From: an uncultured beta proteobacterium
GTDB lineage: Bacteria; Pseudomonadota; Gammaproteobacteria; Burkholderiales; Burkholderiaceae
Reading direction: 5' to 3'
Length of the DNA stretch: 41,360 nt
Assembly (NCBI GenBank): GCA_903867305.1
Contig: CAIPQU010000078.1
Location: forward strand, 1-41,360
Shown here: piece by piece, positions 34,503-41,360 of the stretch
Numbering within the stretch: position 1 is the first letter of the stretch
Layout of the letters: each line of letters begins with the position of its first letter
Translations under genes and position numbers: made by a program
The notes under the pieces: model-generated
Told to the model about the DNA's origin: nothing
The model's input: the letters and a program-made list of their open reading frames with translations, nothing else
Database searches by the model: none

Positions 34503-35515
34503 TTAGGAAGAACATTTCGCGCTGCAGCAGATGGTAAAAATGATGGATTCCAAACGACATCTGGATTAACACGTGTTTTAGTATTAAAAACATCAGAAAC
34601 TTGTGAGGCCATTAAAGCTACTCGAGGTAATGAAGCACTACCAAAGCCTTCAGCCTTCGCATCAGGAGTAGCAATAGCATCCTTAATTGCCATCTTCAGG
34701 CGGCGCTTTTCTAATTCAACATTAATAATACCGTCGCGATTTTTAACCGCATTAATCGCTGCATCTGGATTCGCTAAAACATCTTTAGCTCCTTTCGTAA
34801 AAGCCTCTAAAAAAGCTTTCACGGCAGCAGGATTTTCTTTAATGATTTTTGGCGAAGCAATAATCACATTTCCATAAAGTTTTACGCCATACTGAGGATA
34901 CGGAAATGAAATCACATCTTCAGCTTTAATTCCACGAGCTTCTAAATTCAGGATCGAAGTAAACCCAAATCCTGTAATCGCATCTAAATCACCTTTTGCC
35001 AACATTGTTTCTCTGAGGGCCGGTTCCATACTGATCCAATTCACAGCACCAACTTTGTTTGCAGCCTGAAACAATGGAAATGATCTTCTACCAGCATCAA
35101 AACCAGGAGCACCAAATTTCTTACCAGTCATGTCGGCTGGTGATTTGATACCTGAGCTTTTTAGCGCCATTACTGCAGCAGGTGTATTGCTATACACCAC
35201 CATTAAAGCAACAGGCTTGTTCGGGGCATCAGGGTTATTGCCATAAAATTCCATTAAGGCAGCAAAATCAGCAAAACCCATGTCATAGGCACCAGATGCA
35301 ACACGGTTAACGGCATTTCCAGATCCATTACCAGCGTCTACAGTCACATCCAAACCAACCTGCTTGAAATAACCTTTTTCTACTGGAACGAGGAAAAACG
35401 CAGAAGGCCCCTCAAAACGCCAATCGAGTTGGAACTTAATTGGCGTTTCAGCAAAACTACTCGTTGTCAGCAACGCAAAACTAGCAATCAGGAGTTGTCG
35501 CAATATTTTTTTCAT
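34499..35515 (-). CDS. ABC transporter substrate-binding protein (NMT1/THI5/SsuA-like)
   Basis: This is the periplasmic binding protein of the transporter, with the NMT1/THI5-like fold. The signal peptide is MKKILRQLLIASFALLTTSSFA, cut at SFA-E, and the mature protein begins ETPIKFQLDWRFEGP. The family segment KGYFKQVGLDVTVD follows. The frame is open to 35557, but ATG 35515 is chosen because it starts a standard signal peptide and has AAAGG about nine bases upstream. The result is 338 residues. It lies 103 bases downstream of the OHCU decarboxylase gene on the same strand. Relatives bind thiamine-pyrimidine precursors, riboflavin, sulfonates or purine-derived compounds. The neighbouring urate genes favour the last. 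Confidence 0.93.
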   Translation of the reverse strand: MKKILRQLLIASFALLTTSSFAETPIKFQLDWRFEGPSAFFLVPVEKGYFKQVGLDVTVDAGNGSGNAVNRVASGAYDMGFADFAALMEFYGNNPDAPNKPVALMVVYSNTPAAVMALKSSGIKSPADMTGKKFGAPGFDAGRRSFPLFQAANKVGAVNWISMEPALRETMLAKGDLDAITGFGFTSILNLEARGIKAEDVISFPYPQYGVKLYGNVIIASPKIIKENPAAVKAFLEAFTKGAKDVLANPDAAINAVKNRDGIINVELEKRRLKMAIKDAIATPDAKAEGFGSASLPRVALMASQVSDVFNTKTRVNPDVVWNPSFLPSAAARNVLPK

Positions 35516-35618
35516 TTTATACAACCTTTCAATATAGACTTTGGGGACTAACGTCAATATAAACGATAGTAGTTTATTAAATTTAGTAAATTTTAACTAT
35601 TTTGCACCAAAATGGAAC

Positions 35619-36137
35619 TTACTCAACTAAATTTTCTAAGCGAAATTTTGCTATCAGGCCAATTTGCCTGATGCACTCCTGAAATTCCTTTGGGACATCG
35701 TTGTGCAATCGTTGTGAAAAGTTCTCAATAATACTTTTTCTATTGTGTCCCTTGACTGCAAGTATGAAAGGAAAATTAAATTTACGGTTGTAATCCTGAT
35801 TCAATTGATTTAACAACAAAAACTCTTCTTCGGAACATGCATCAAGACCTGCACCACTTTGCTCTCGATGAGAATCATCCGTTAACTGTTTCTTCATCGC
35901 AGCTTTACCCGCTAATTCCGGGTGCTCTCGGATTAGTTTTAATTGGGCCTCGTAGGGAGATGACAAAACAACGCTTTGCATGACATTCGCTAAATGGGCT
36001 AAATCATAAAAGGGTCTTGCATCAAAGGCATCATGAGCAATCCAGGGACTATGTTCATAAATCCCTGCAAATACAGAGCCGAACTCCTCTTGATTGAGTT
36101 GATTAATTTTTTCTAGTGTTATTTTTGAGGTACTCAT
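35619..36137 (-). CDS. uraD: 2-oxo-4-hydroxy-4-carboxy-5-ureidoimidazoline (OHCU) decarboxylase
   Basis: This is the third step from urate: it decarboxylates OHCU to (S)-allantoin. Conserved features in 172 residues are HPELAGK with His72, the SREQ-type segment HREQSGAGL (catalytic Glu at 92, with the usual Ser as His), and FPFILAVKG at 122-130. The frame is open to 36197 but would overlap puuE. The ATG at 36137 is five bases after the puuE stop and gives the usual family length. No strong ribosome binding site is visible, so coupling to puuE is likely. The gene is next to the other urate genes and precedes the ABC transporter. Confidence 0.94.
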   Translation of the reverse strand: MSTSKITLEKINQLNQEEFGSVFAGIYEHSPWIAHDAFDARPFYDLAHLANVMQSVVLSSPYEAQLKLIREHPELAGKAAMKKQLTDDSHREQSGAGLDACSEEEFLLLNQLNQDYNRKFNFPFILAVKGHNRKSIIENFSQRLHNDVPKEFQECIRQIGLIAKFRLENLVE

Positions 36138-36141
36138 CGAT

Positions 36142-37089
36142 TCAAGGAGTTGACTTAGGAGGGTGGTTTTGATGCCAATGTTTCGCAATGTCAACACGTC
36201 GGCAAATCCATACTTGGGGGTGCGATTGAATATAATCTAGAAGGCGTTGTAATGCTCTGAATCGCCCTGGCCTTCCCAATAATCGACAGTGCATACCAAT
36301 CGACAACATCTTGGGTTGATTCATACCGTTTGGATCACCCTCCGCATATAAAACATCAAAACTATCTTTGATGTATTGATAAAACTGCTCTCCAGTATTA
36401 AATCCCTGTGGAGTTGCAAACCGCATATCATTCGCATCGAGTGTATAGGGAACAATCAGATGAGAGTGTTGTTTGCCATCATTGGTAGTTACCTCGGTCC
36501 AAAAAGGCAAATCATCACCGTAATAATCGGAATCATATAAGTACCCGCCCTGCTCGACTAATAATCGTCTTGTATTCGGTGAATCTCTTCCGGTATACCA
36601 TCCAAGGGGCGGGGCTCCTGTCAATTGGGTGATTTTTTCCGTAGCAAGGCGCATATGTTCGCGCTCAGTTGGTTCATCCATATTCTGATAATGTATCCAG
36701 CGCCAACCATGACTTGCTATCTCATGACCGAGGTCCACAAATGTTTTTGTGAGCTCAGGGTAACGCTCAAGTGCCATTCCAATACCAAAAATCGTCATGG
36801 GCAAGTCACGTTTTTTAAACTCATTCAAAATACGCCAAACACCAACCCGAGAGCCATATTCATAAATAGATTCCATCGATAAATGACGGCTTTCATAAGC
36901 CACAGCTCCAATAATCTCGGACAAAAATTGCTCTGAGCCTGCATCACCATGTAAAACAGAGTTCTCGCCCCCCTCTTCGTAATTCAATACGAATTGCACT
37001 GCAATACGAGCCTGTCCTGGCCATTGAGGATGGGGTGGATGTGCGCCGTACCCAACTAGGTCACGAGGATAATGAGAATTTATAGGCAT
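36142..37089 (-). CDS. puuE: Allantoinase, PuuE type (polysaccharide-deacetylase fold)
   Basis: This is a cofactor-independent allantoinase of the polysaccharide-deacetylase family; it hydrolyses allantoin to allantoate. The diagnostic start YPRDLVGYGAHPPHPQWPG, the segment NYEEGGENSVLHGD, GHEIASHGWRWIHY and WYTGRDSPNTRR are all present. From the ATG at 37089 it has 315 residues, near the known length of PuuE. A TTG at 37116 would extend it by nine residues; neither start has a good ribosome binding site, so the choice rests on family length. It is divergent from the hydroxyisourate hydrolase gene, and uraD follows five bases later. This type replaces the metal-dependent amidohydrolase allantoinase. 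Confidence 0.94.
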   Translation of the reverse strand: MPINSHYPRDLVGYGAHPPHPQWPGQARIAVQFVLNYEEGGENSVLHGDAGSEQFLSEIIGAVAYESRHLSMESIYEYGSRVGVWRILNEFKKRDLPMTIFGIGMALERYPELTKTFVDLGHEIASHGWRWIHYQNMDEPTEREHMRLATEKITQLTGAPPLGWYTGRDSPNTRRLLVEQGGYLYDSDYYGDDLPFWTEVTTNDGKQHSHLIVPYTLDANDMRFATPQGFNTGEQFYQYIKDSFDVLYAEGDPNGMNQPKMLSIGMHCRLLGRPGRFRALQRLLDYIQSHPQVWICRRVDIAKHWHQNHPPKSTP

Positions 37090-37188
37090 AATTATGAATA
37101 TACTGCAAACTTTCAATCCTGTATTCTTGTAGAGTTATTTTATTGATTTTGCATTACTTTTTCATCACTTCTTATTGGCAAATAAACG

Positions 37189-37542
37189 ATGGGCAAACTT
37201 TCCACACATGTTTTAGACACAAGTATTGGTAAACCTGGGCAAGGGATCCATATCAAGCTTTTTCGTTTGACGGATAACCAATGCGAACTATTGACAACCA
37301 CCATCACAAACGCCGATGGTCGTTGCGATCATGCTCTTTTAGATGGTGATTTATTCAAAATAGGCGAATATCAACTTGAATTTGATATCGGGACTTATTT
37401 TTCAAATCAAAAACCTAACGTGTCTCCGGCAAGTTTTTTCAATCAAGTGGTGATTCGATTTCAGGTCGCCAATGCACAAGAAAATTATCATGTTCCACTC
37501 GTTGTAACTCCTTGGAGCTATTCTACTTACCGTGGTTCCTAA
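37189..37542 (+). CDS. uraH: 5-hydroxyisourate hydrolase (transthyretin-like)
   Basis: This is the second step from urate: it hydrolyses 5-hydroxyisourate to OHCU. The N-terminal LSTHVLDTSIGKPGQG and the C-terminal YRGS at 114-117, which is the hallmark tetrapeptide, are both present, and the length of 117 is exact for the family. The catalytic His7 and the Arg in the central strand region (residues about 37-50) are in place. No strong ribosome binding site precedes the ATG. It is divergent from puuE and upstream of puuD, with 135 bases between. Confidence 0.95.
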   Translation: MGKLSTHVLDTSIGKPGQGIHIKLFRLTDNQCELLTTTITNADGRCDHALLDGDLFKIGEYQLEFDIGTYFSNQKPNVSPASFFNQVVIRFQVANAQENYHVPLVVTPWSYSTYRGS

Positions 37543-37636
37543 AAAAGATATAAAATAATAAAAATATCGTAGCGGGTCTCTCTTTTTGGGCGCGATCATC
37601 GACTTCTGCAGTTCCGCCGTGGCAGATGTTCAAGGT

Positions 37637-37657
37637 AACTTATTCTCAGAATAAGTT
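37637..37657. promoter_or_regulatory. 21-bp perfect palindrome 20 bases before puuD
   Basis: AACTTATTCT and its complement flank a single C. The site lies in the 135-base leader between uraH and puuD and could bind a dimeric regulator, or form a hairpin near the ribosome binding site GGAG at 37666-37669. The rest of the leader has a second weak stem: TCTGC and GCAGA around 37605-37625. Confidence 0.5.
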
Positions 37658-37677
37658 GATTTACTGGAGCATGCGCG

Positions 37678-38868
37678 ATGGAATATCTTTTACCCTATTT
37701 GCTTGACTGGTGTAACCTTCTTTTACGTTGGTTACATCTTATCGTCGGGATTGCTTGGATTGGGGCATCTTTTTACTTTGTATGGTTAGACAATAGTCTT
37801 GTCCCGCCCACTGACAAAAAAATGATTGATGATGGTGTAAGCGGTGAGCTTTGGGCCGTTCATGGCGGAGGTTTTTACAATCCACAAAAATATCTAAACG
37901 CTCCCCCCAAATTACCAAGCCATTTGCATTGGTTCTATTGGGAGGCATATAGTGCATGGCTTACAGGCTTTTTACTCTTTGCCGTTGCTTATCTTTTGAA
38001 TCCTAGCGTGATGCTGGTAGATAAAAATATTTTTGATATGTCTGGCAATGTTGCAGTTATCGCTTCACTAGCCTACCTTGGTGCAGGCTGGTTGGTTTAC
38101 GATGCCATTTGCCGAATCTTTGGTGTTGGCGATAAGGCTGATAAAAAAGTTGCTCTGTGCCTTGTGATCTATGTGATTCTAGCCTCATACTTGGCTTGCC
38201 AAATTTTCTCTGGTCGAGCAGCATTCCTCATGACTGGCGCAATGATCGCGACAATTATGGTGGCCAATGTGTTCTTTTGGATTATTCCTGGTCAAAAGAA
38301 AGTGATTAAATCCATGGAAATGGGCGAGGCTCCTGATCCTATCCATGGCCAACGCGGTAAACAACGTAGTGTGCACAATACATTTTTTACACTCCCTGTG
38401 CTCTTTGCTATGGTTTCTAATCACTACAGCATGCTCTATAACTCAACTCACCATTGGCTAATTCTGGTATTGATGATGTCAGGTGGCGCTCTCATCAGGT
38501 TTTATTTTGTCTCCCGCCATAAAAACAAACCGAATTATCCAGCACTTGTCTTCGGTATTTTTTTGCTGATCATTACCATCTTTATCGCTGCGCCTGCACC
38601 CTCTCCAGCAAACACCAGTGCTTCAACCACTCCAGCAAGCTTTTCACAGGTCAAAACCATCATTGAAGAACGGTGTGTGGTCTGCCATAATGGCAATATT
38701 GCCAATAAAAATATTCGTTTGGATAGTGATGAGTCGATTCAATCACAAATGACACTGATCTATCAACAAGCTGTCGTGACTAAAATTATGCCAATGAATA
38801 ATGCTACTAGCATTACGGAAGATGAAAGGCGTCTTCTGGAAACTTGGTACAAAGCCAATCAACCTTAG
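37678..38868 (+). CDS. puuD: Urate oxidase, PuuD type (membrane-bound, C-terminal cytochrome c)
   Basis: This is the PuuD-type urate oxidase, an integral membrane enzyme that oxidises urate to 5-hydroxyisourate and passes electrons through a fused cytochrome c domain. The N-terminal membrane part (residues about 1-310) starts with LLRWLHLIVGIAWIGASFYF and has about eight helices. The C-terminal domain binds one heme: CVVCH at 333-337, with Met as likely distal ligand in IMPMNN near 371. The linker between is rich in Ala, Ser, Thr and Pro. It does not resemble the soluble uricase. The 396-residue length is typical. It precedes the allantoicase gene by 11 bases. Confidence 0.95.
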   Translation: MEYLLPYLLDWCNLLLRWLHLIVGIAWIGASFYFVWLDNSLVPPTDKKMIDDGVSGELWAVHGGGFYNPQKYLNAPPKLPSHLHWFYWEAYSAWLTGFLLFAVAYLLNPSVMLVDKNIFDMSGNVAVIASLAYLGAGWLVYDAICRIFGVGDKADKKVALCLVIYVILASYLACQIFSGRAAFLMTGAMIATIMVANVFFWIIPGQKKVIKSMEMGEAPDPIHGQRGKQRSVHNTFFTLPVLFAMVSNHYSMLYNSTHHWLILVLMMSGGALIRFYFVSRHKNKPNYPALVFGIFLLIITIFIAAPAPSPANTSASTTPASFSQVKTIIEERCVVCHNGNIANKNIRLDSDESIQSQMTLIYQQAVVTKIMPMNNATSITEDERRLLETWYKANQP

Positions 38869-38879
38869 GAGATTAGAAC

Positions 38880-39887
38880 ATGAGTATTCCTGTCCTTGAC
38901 CCCAATGCACCATCTTTTACTCGCAAATATACCAATCTTGCTGACGGTGAGTTAGGAGCAAAAGCCATCAGTTGCTCTGATGAGTTTTTTGCCCCTTTGG
39001 AAAGAATGCTTAATCCAGAACCAGCCGTTTTTATACCCGGTAAATATGACCTCAATGGGAAATGGATGGATGGTTGGGAAACTAGAAGAAAGCGTATTTC
39101 TGGAACTGATTGGTCAATTATTCAACTATTTAGACCAGGTCGTATTTATGGTTTTGATGTGGATACCAGCCATTTTACGGGGAACTTTGCCCCAGCTATC
39201 AGCATCCAGGGTTGCTACGGTGAAGATATTCCAACTGAAGATTCTCAATGGTTTGAAGTTTTACCTCCGCAAACTCTAAATGGTAATCAACATCATTATT
39301 TTGAAATACCTCCTTCATCCAGAGTGAGTCATTTAAAAATTACGATTTTTCCCGATGGCGGTGTCGCTCGATTAAGAGTTTACGGTAGACCTGATATCGA
39401 TTGGCAAACGATTCCAGCTACAGAAGTCATCAATGTTGCTGCAGTTGAATATGGCGCACATACGATAACCGCCAATAACGAACACTTTGGGTTAGCCCGT
39501 AATTTACTCAAACCCCATAGAGGGAAAAATATGGGGGATGGTTGGGAAACCAGAAGACGTCGAGAACCTGGCTTTGACTGGTGTTTGATTGCACTAGCAC
39601 ACCCTGTTCATGTGCAAAAAATTGAAGTTGATACATGTCACTTTAAAGGCAATTACCCAGATCAATGCTCATTGCAAGCCAGTCTCGTGAGTTCTGGAAC
39701 AGATCAATCGATGGTGACCGAGAGTATGTTCTGGCCAACACTGCTGCCGATGCAAAAGCTGCAGATGGATCATCAACACTATTACACCTCGGAGATTGCT
39801 TCTATTGGGGCTATTTCGCATATACGTTTTAATATTTATCCCGATGGTGGGGTTTCTAGACTTCGCATTTGGGGTACAAAGGCATGA
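38880..39887 (+). CDS. alc: Allantoicase
   Basis: Allantoicase hydrolyses allantoate to ureidoglycolate and urea. The protein has the expected internal duplication: DGWETRRKR...[11 protein letters not shown] in the first half and DGWETRRRR...[11 protein letters not shown] in the second, each followed by FPDGG or YPDGG near the repeat end. The length, 335, is normal. ATG at 38880 has AGGAGA in the short gap after puuD. The stop overlaps the start of the ureidoglycolate lyase gene (ATGA). This sets the route as allantoicase rather than the allantoate amidohydrolase route. Confidence 0.96.
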   Translation: MSIPVLDPNAPSFTRKYTNLADGELGAKAISCSDEFFAPLERMLNPEPAVFIPGKYDLNGKWMDGWETRRKRISGTDWSIIQLFRPGRIYGFDVDTSHFTGNFAPAISIQGCYGEDIPTEDSQWFEVLPPQTLNGNQHHYFEIPPSSRVSHLKITIFPDGGVARLRVYGRPDIDWQTIPATEVINVAAVEYGAHTITANNEHFGLARNLLKPHRGKNMGDGWETRRRREPGFDWCLIALAHPVHVQKIEVDTCHFKGNYPDQCSLQASLVSSGTDQSMVTESMFWPTLLPMQKLQMDHQHYYTSEIASIGAISHIRFNIYPDGGVSRLRIWGTKA

Positions 39888-40390
39888 TCAAGGTCAAACT
39901 TTCTGAACTGACACGCGAAAACTTTGCCGCCTTTGGAGAAGTCCTCAGTATCGATGGCGCTGATCACTTCCCCATCAATCAAGGGAGTACTGAACGCTAC
40001 CATGCCCTATCTTCTGTTGATGTAAATGATCAAGATGGTAAACCAATCATCAGTCTATTTCGAGGTCAAGCATTTTCTTTCCCTTTTCAACTTCGAGTAA
40101 TGGAAAGACATCCTTTAGGTAGTCAATCGTTTATCCCTCTCACAAAAGATGCAACTAACCAATATCTCGTTGTTGTAGCACCAGCCATTTGTGAAACTGA
40201 AGAAGAGATCACTAAAAATTTACGCGCTTTTATTGTCAAGGGATTTACGGGCGTAACCTATGCAAAAGGTGTTTGGCATCATCCGCTCATTAGCCTAGAT
40301 AAGATGCAAGATTTTATCGTGGTCGATCGTCAAGGCCCTGGAAATAATTGTGATGAAATCAATATCAGCAATCAGTTGATGATTGATTAA
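39884..40390 (+). CDS. allA: Ureidoglycolate lyase
   Basis: This enzyme splits ureidoglycolate into glyoxylate and urea. The 168-residue protein shows the family start [23 protein letters not shown], the [13 protein letters not shown] active-site region and [10 protein letters not shown] near the C-terminus. The ATG at 39884 overlaps the allantoicase stop (ATGA) and is preferred over an upstream in-frame ATG at 39869. It completes the path from urate to glyoxylate and two urea. It is convergent with ureG, with 26 bases between and no clear terminator. Confidence 0.94.
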   Translation: MIKVKLSELTRENFAAFGEVLSIDGADHFPINQGSTERYHALSSVDVNDQDGKPIISLFRGQAFSFPFQLRVMERHPLGSQSFIPLTKDATNQYLVVVAPAICETEEEITKNLRAFIVKGFTGVTYAKGVWHHPLISLDKMQDFIVVDRQGPGNNCDEINISNQLMID

Positions 40391-40416
40391 ATCTTTCAGA
40401 ATTCTTTGAACTACGA

Positions 40417-41043
40417 CTAGTTGATGGTATCGAAGGCTCCATTTTTTTCGATCATACGAATAATTTTGTCGAGGCCTTCTAATTTTTTTAAGTTCGTCAT
40501 GACATACGGCTTTTCAAGCCGCATTCTTTTGGTGTCCGACTCCATGATGTCCAAATTCGCTCCAACATAAGCAGCTAAATCAATTTTATTGATCACTAGT
40601 AAATCTGATTTTGTGATTCCTGGACCACCTTTTCGGGGAATCTTTTCACCCCCAGCAACATCAATTACATAAATAGTAAAGTCAGACAATTCGGGACTAA
40701 ACGTAGCAGCTAAATTATCCCCGCCGGATTCAATGAAGATGATATCTGCTTGAGGAAATTTCTCCAGCATTCTATCGACCGCCTCAAGATTAATCGAGGC
40801 GTCTTCTCGAATCGCTGTATGAGGACACCCACCCGTTTCAACCCCCATTATTCTCTCAGCAGGTAATGCTCCCGAAATCGTTAATAAGCGTTGATCCTCT
40901 TTGGTGTAAATATCATTGGTAATTGCAACAAGGTCGTATTTTTTACTCATTTCTTTACAAAGCATCTCTAAAAGAGTCGTTTTGCCAGAACCAACTGGAC
41001 CACCAACACCGATTCGAAGAGGAGGAAGTTTTTTTGTACGCAT
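40417..41043 (-). CDS. ureG: Urease accessory GTPase UreG
   Basis: UreG is the GTPase that delivers nickel to urease, working with UreD, UreF and UreE. The P-loop [13 protein letters not shown] is at about residues 14-26, the nickel-binding Cys-Pro-His in [13 protein letters not shown] near residue 71, and [16 protein letters not shown] and NKIDLA follow. The length of 208 is normal. It follows ureF by 17 bases. Urea from allantoicase and ureidoglycolate lyase is the natural substrate of the urease it matures; the structural genes lie outside the window. Confidence 0.97.
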   Translation of the reverse strand: MRTKKLPPLRIGVGGPVGSGKTTLLEMLCKEMSKKYDLVAITNDIYTKEDQRLLTISGALPAERIMGVETGGCPHTAIREDASINLEAVDRMLEKFPQADIIFIESGGDNLAATFSPELSDFTIYVIDVAGGEKIPRKGGPGITKSDLLVINKIDLAAYVGANLDIMESDTKRMRLEKPYVMTNLKKLEGLDKIIRMIEKNGAFDTIN

Positions 41044-41060
41044 AAGATAATTTTCTTTAG

Positions 41061-41360
41061 TTAAGAACGAAATAAACGGGAGTATTGATGTTCATGACGA
41101 CTGGAAAGAATATTGAGTTGTGGTGCGAAGGTATTCATCATCAGATTTTTTGACTTTGACTTTTCAATAATTACATCCAATTGCAAGGCTAATTCTTTGC
41201 CAATCGCGACCAAGATTTTTTGCCCAGCAACCTGCCCCAAGGGAATGGATTTAACCGCTGCCATCACTTGATTTTCCAACCATGAATATAAGTAGATATG
41301 TAAGCCATTTTTCGCTTGAACCTGTTGCGCGCTACAAGCAAAAGCATGGGCACAAGGTAA
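41061..41360 (-). CDS. ureF: Urease accessory protein UreF, C-terminal 99 residues (5' end outside window)
   Basis: This is the C-terminal part of UreF, which forms a complex with UreD and UreG on apo-urease. The visible region reads through the window edge with no stop. It includes [19 protein letters not shown], followed by AGQKIL and the ending YSRLFRS, both typical of UreF. The upstream part ([10 protein letters not shown]) is also in frame. The upstream end and start codon lie outside the window. ureG follows downstream by 17 bases, the usual ureF-ureG order. Confidence 0.93.
   Translation of the reverse strand, partial: LPCAHAFACSAQQVQAKNGLHIYLYSWLENQVMAAVKSIPLGQVAGQKILVAIGKELALQLDVIIEKSKSKNLMMNTFAPQLNILSSRHEHQYSRLFRS

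Overview
The window is an AT-rich stretch of a bacterial chromosome, densely packed with catabolic operons. There is no rRNA, tRNA, insertion sequence, phage gene or CRISPR array that I can see. The organism is most likely a betaproteobacterium of the order Burkholderiales with unusually low GC. Four periplasmic binding proteins of the tripartite tricarboxylate transporter (TTT, 'Bug') family sit within 12 kb, which is typical of Burkholderiales. A PuuD-type membrane urate oxidase with a cytochrome c tail, LysR regulators beside CoA-transferases, and MmgE/PrpD genes fit the same group. Genus cannot be fixed from the sequence alone.

Region 1 (1-5986, minus strand) is an operon headed by a quinone-oxidoreductase-like MDR enzyme, followed by an acyl-CoA ligase, a hotdog thioesterase, a split ThDP-dependent 2-oxoacid decarboxylase (alpha and beta subunits) and an aldehyde dehydrogenase cut by the window edge. 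A LysR regulator gene lies just upstream. Region 2 (6048-13492) is divergent: a fused double CoA-transferase, a second CoA-transferase and an MmgE/PrpD enzyme run leftward, while a TTT binding protein and a flavin dehydrogenase with an added membrane tail run rightward. Region 3 (13510-16790, minus) carries a LysR regulator, an AhpD-like protein, a TTT binding protein and an arylmalonate decarboxylase/Asp-Glu racemase family enzyme. Region 4 (16896-22871, plus) is a hydantoinase/oxoprolinase operon in which binding-protein genes alternate with the two enzyme genes.

Region 5 (22920-32802) is the most distinctive unit. Eight minus-strand genes encode a sugar-type ABC importer, a three-subunit molybdenum hydroxylase and an SGNH hydrolase. 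Next to them lie a TetR regulator and a divergent NIPSNAP gene. Two palindromes sharing a TCAATTGACGA core, one before the operon and one between tetR and the NIPSNAP gene, suggest a single TetR regulon. Region 6 (32944-41360) is purine catabolism: urate oxidase (puuD), hydroxyisourate hydrolase, OHCU decarboxylase, allantoinase (puuE), allantoicase, ureidoglycolate lyase and the urease accessory genes ureG and ureF. An NMT1/SsuA-type ABC transporter follows puuE and uraD on the same strand. Together these would convert urate to glyoxylate, urea and then ammonia.

No gap between genes exceeds about 235 bases. The larger gaps (4907-5050, 10543-10775, 16791-16895, 31567-31701, 32362-32490, 32803-32943, 37543-37677) contain promoter, palindrome or terminator candidates, described below. 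Where several start codons were possible, the start was chosen from ribosome binding sites, overlap with the upstream gene and family length, and the reason is given in the entry.
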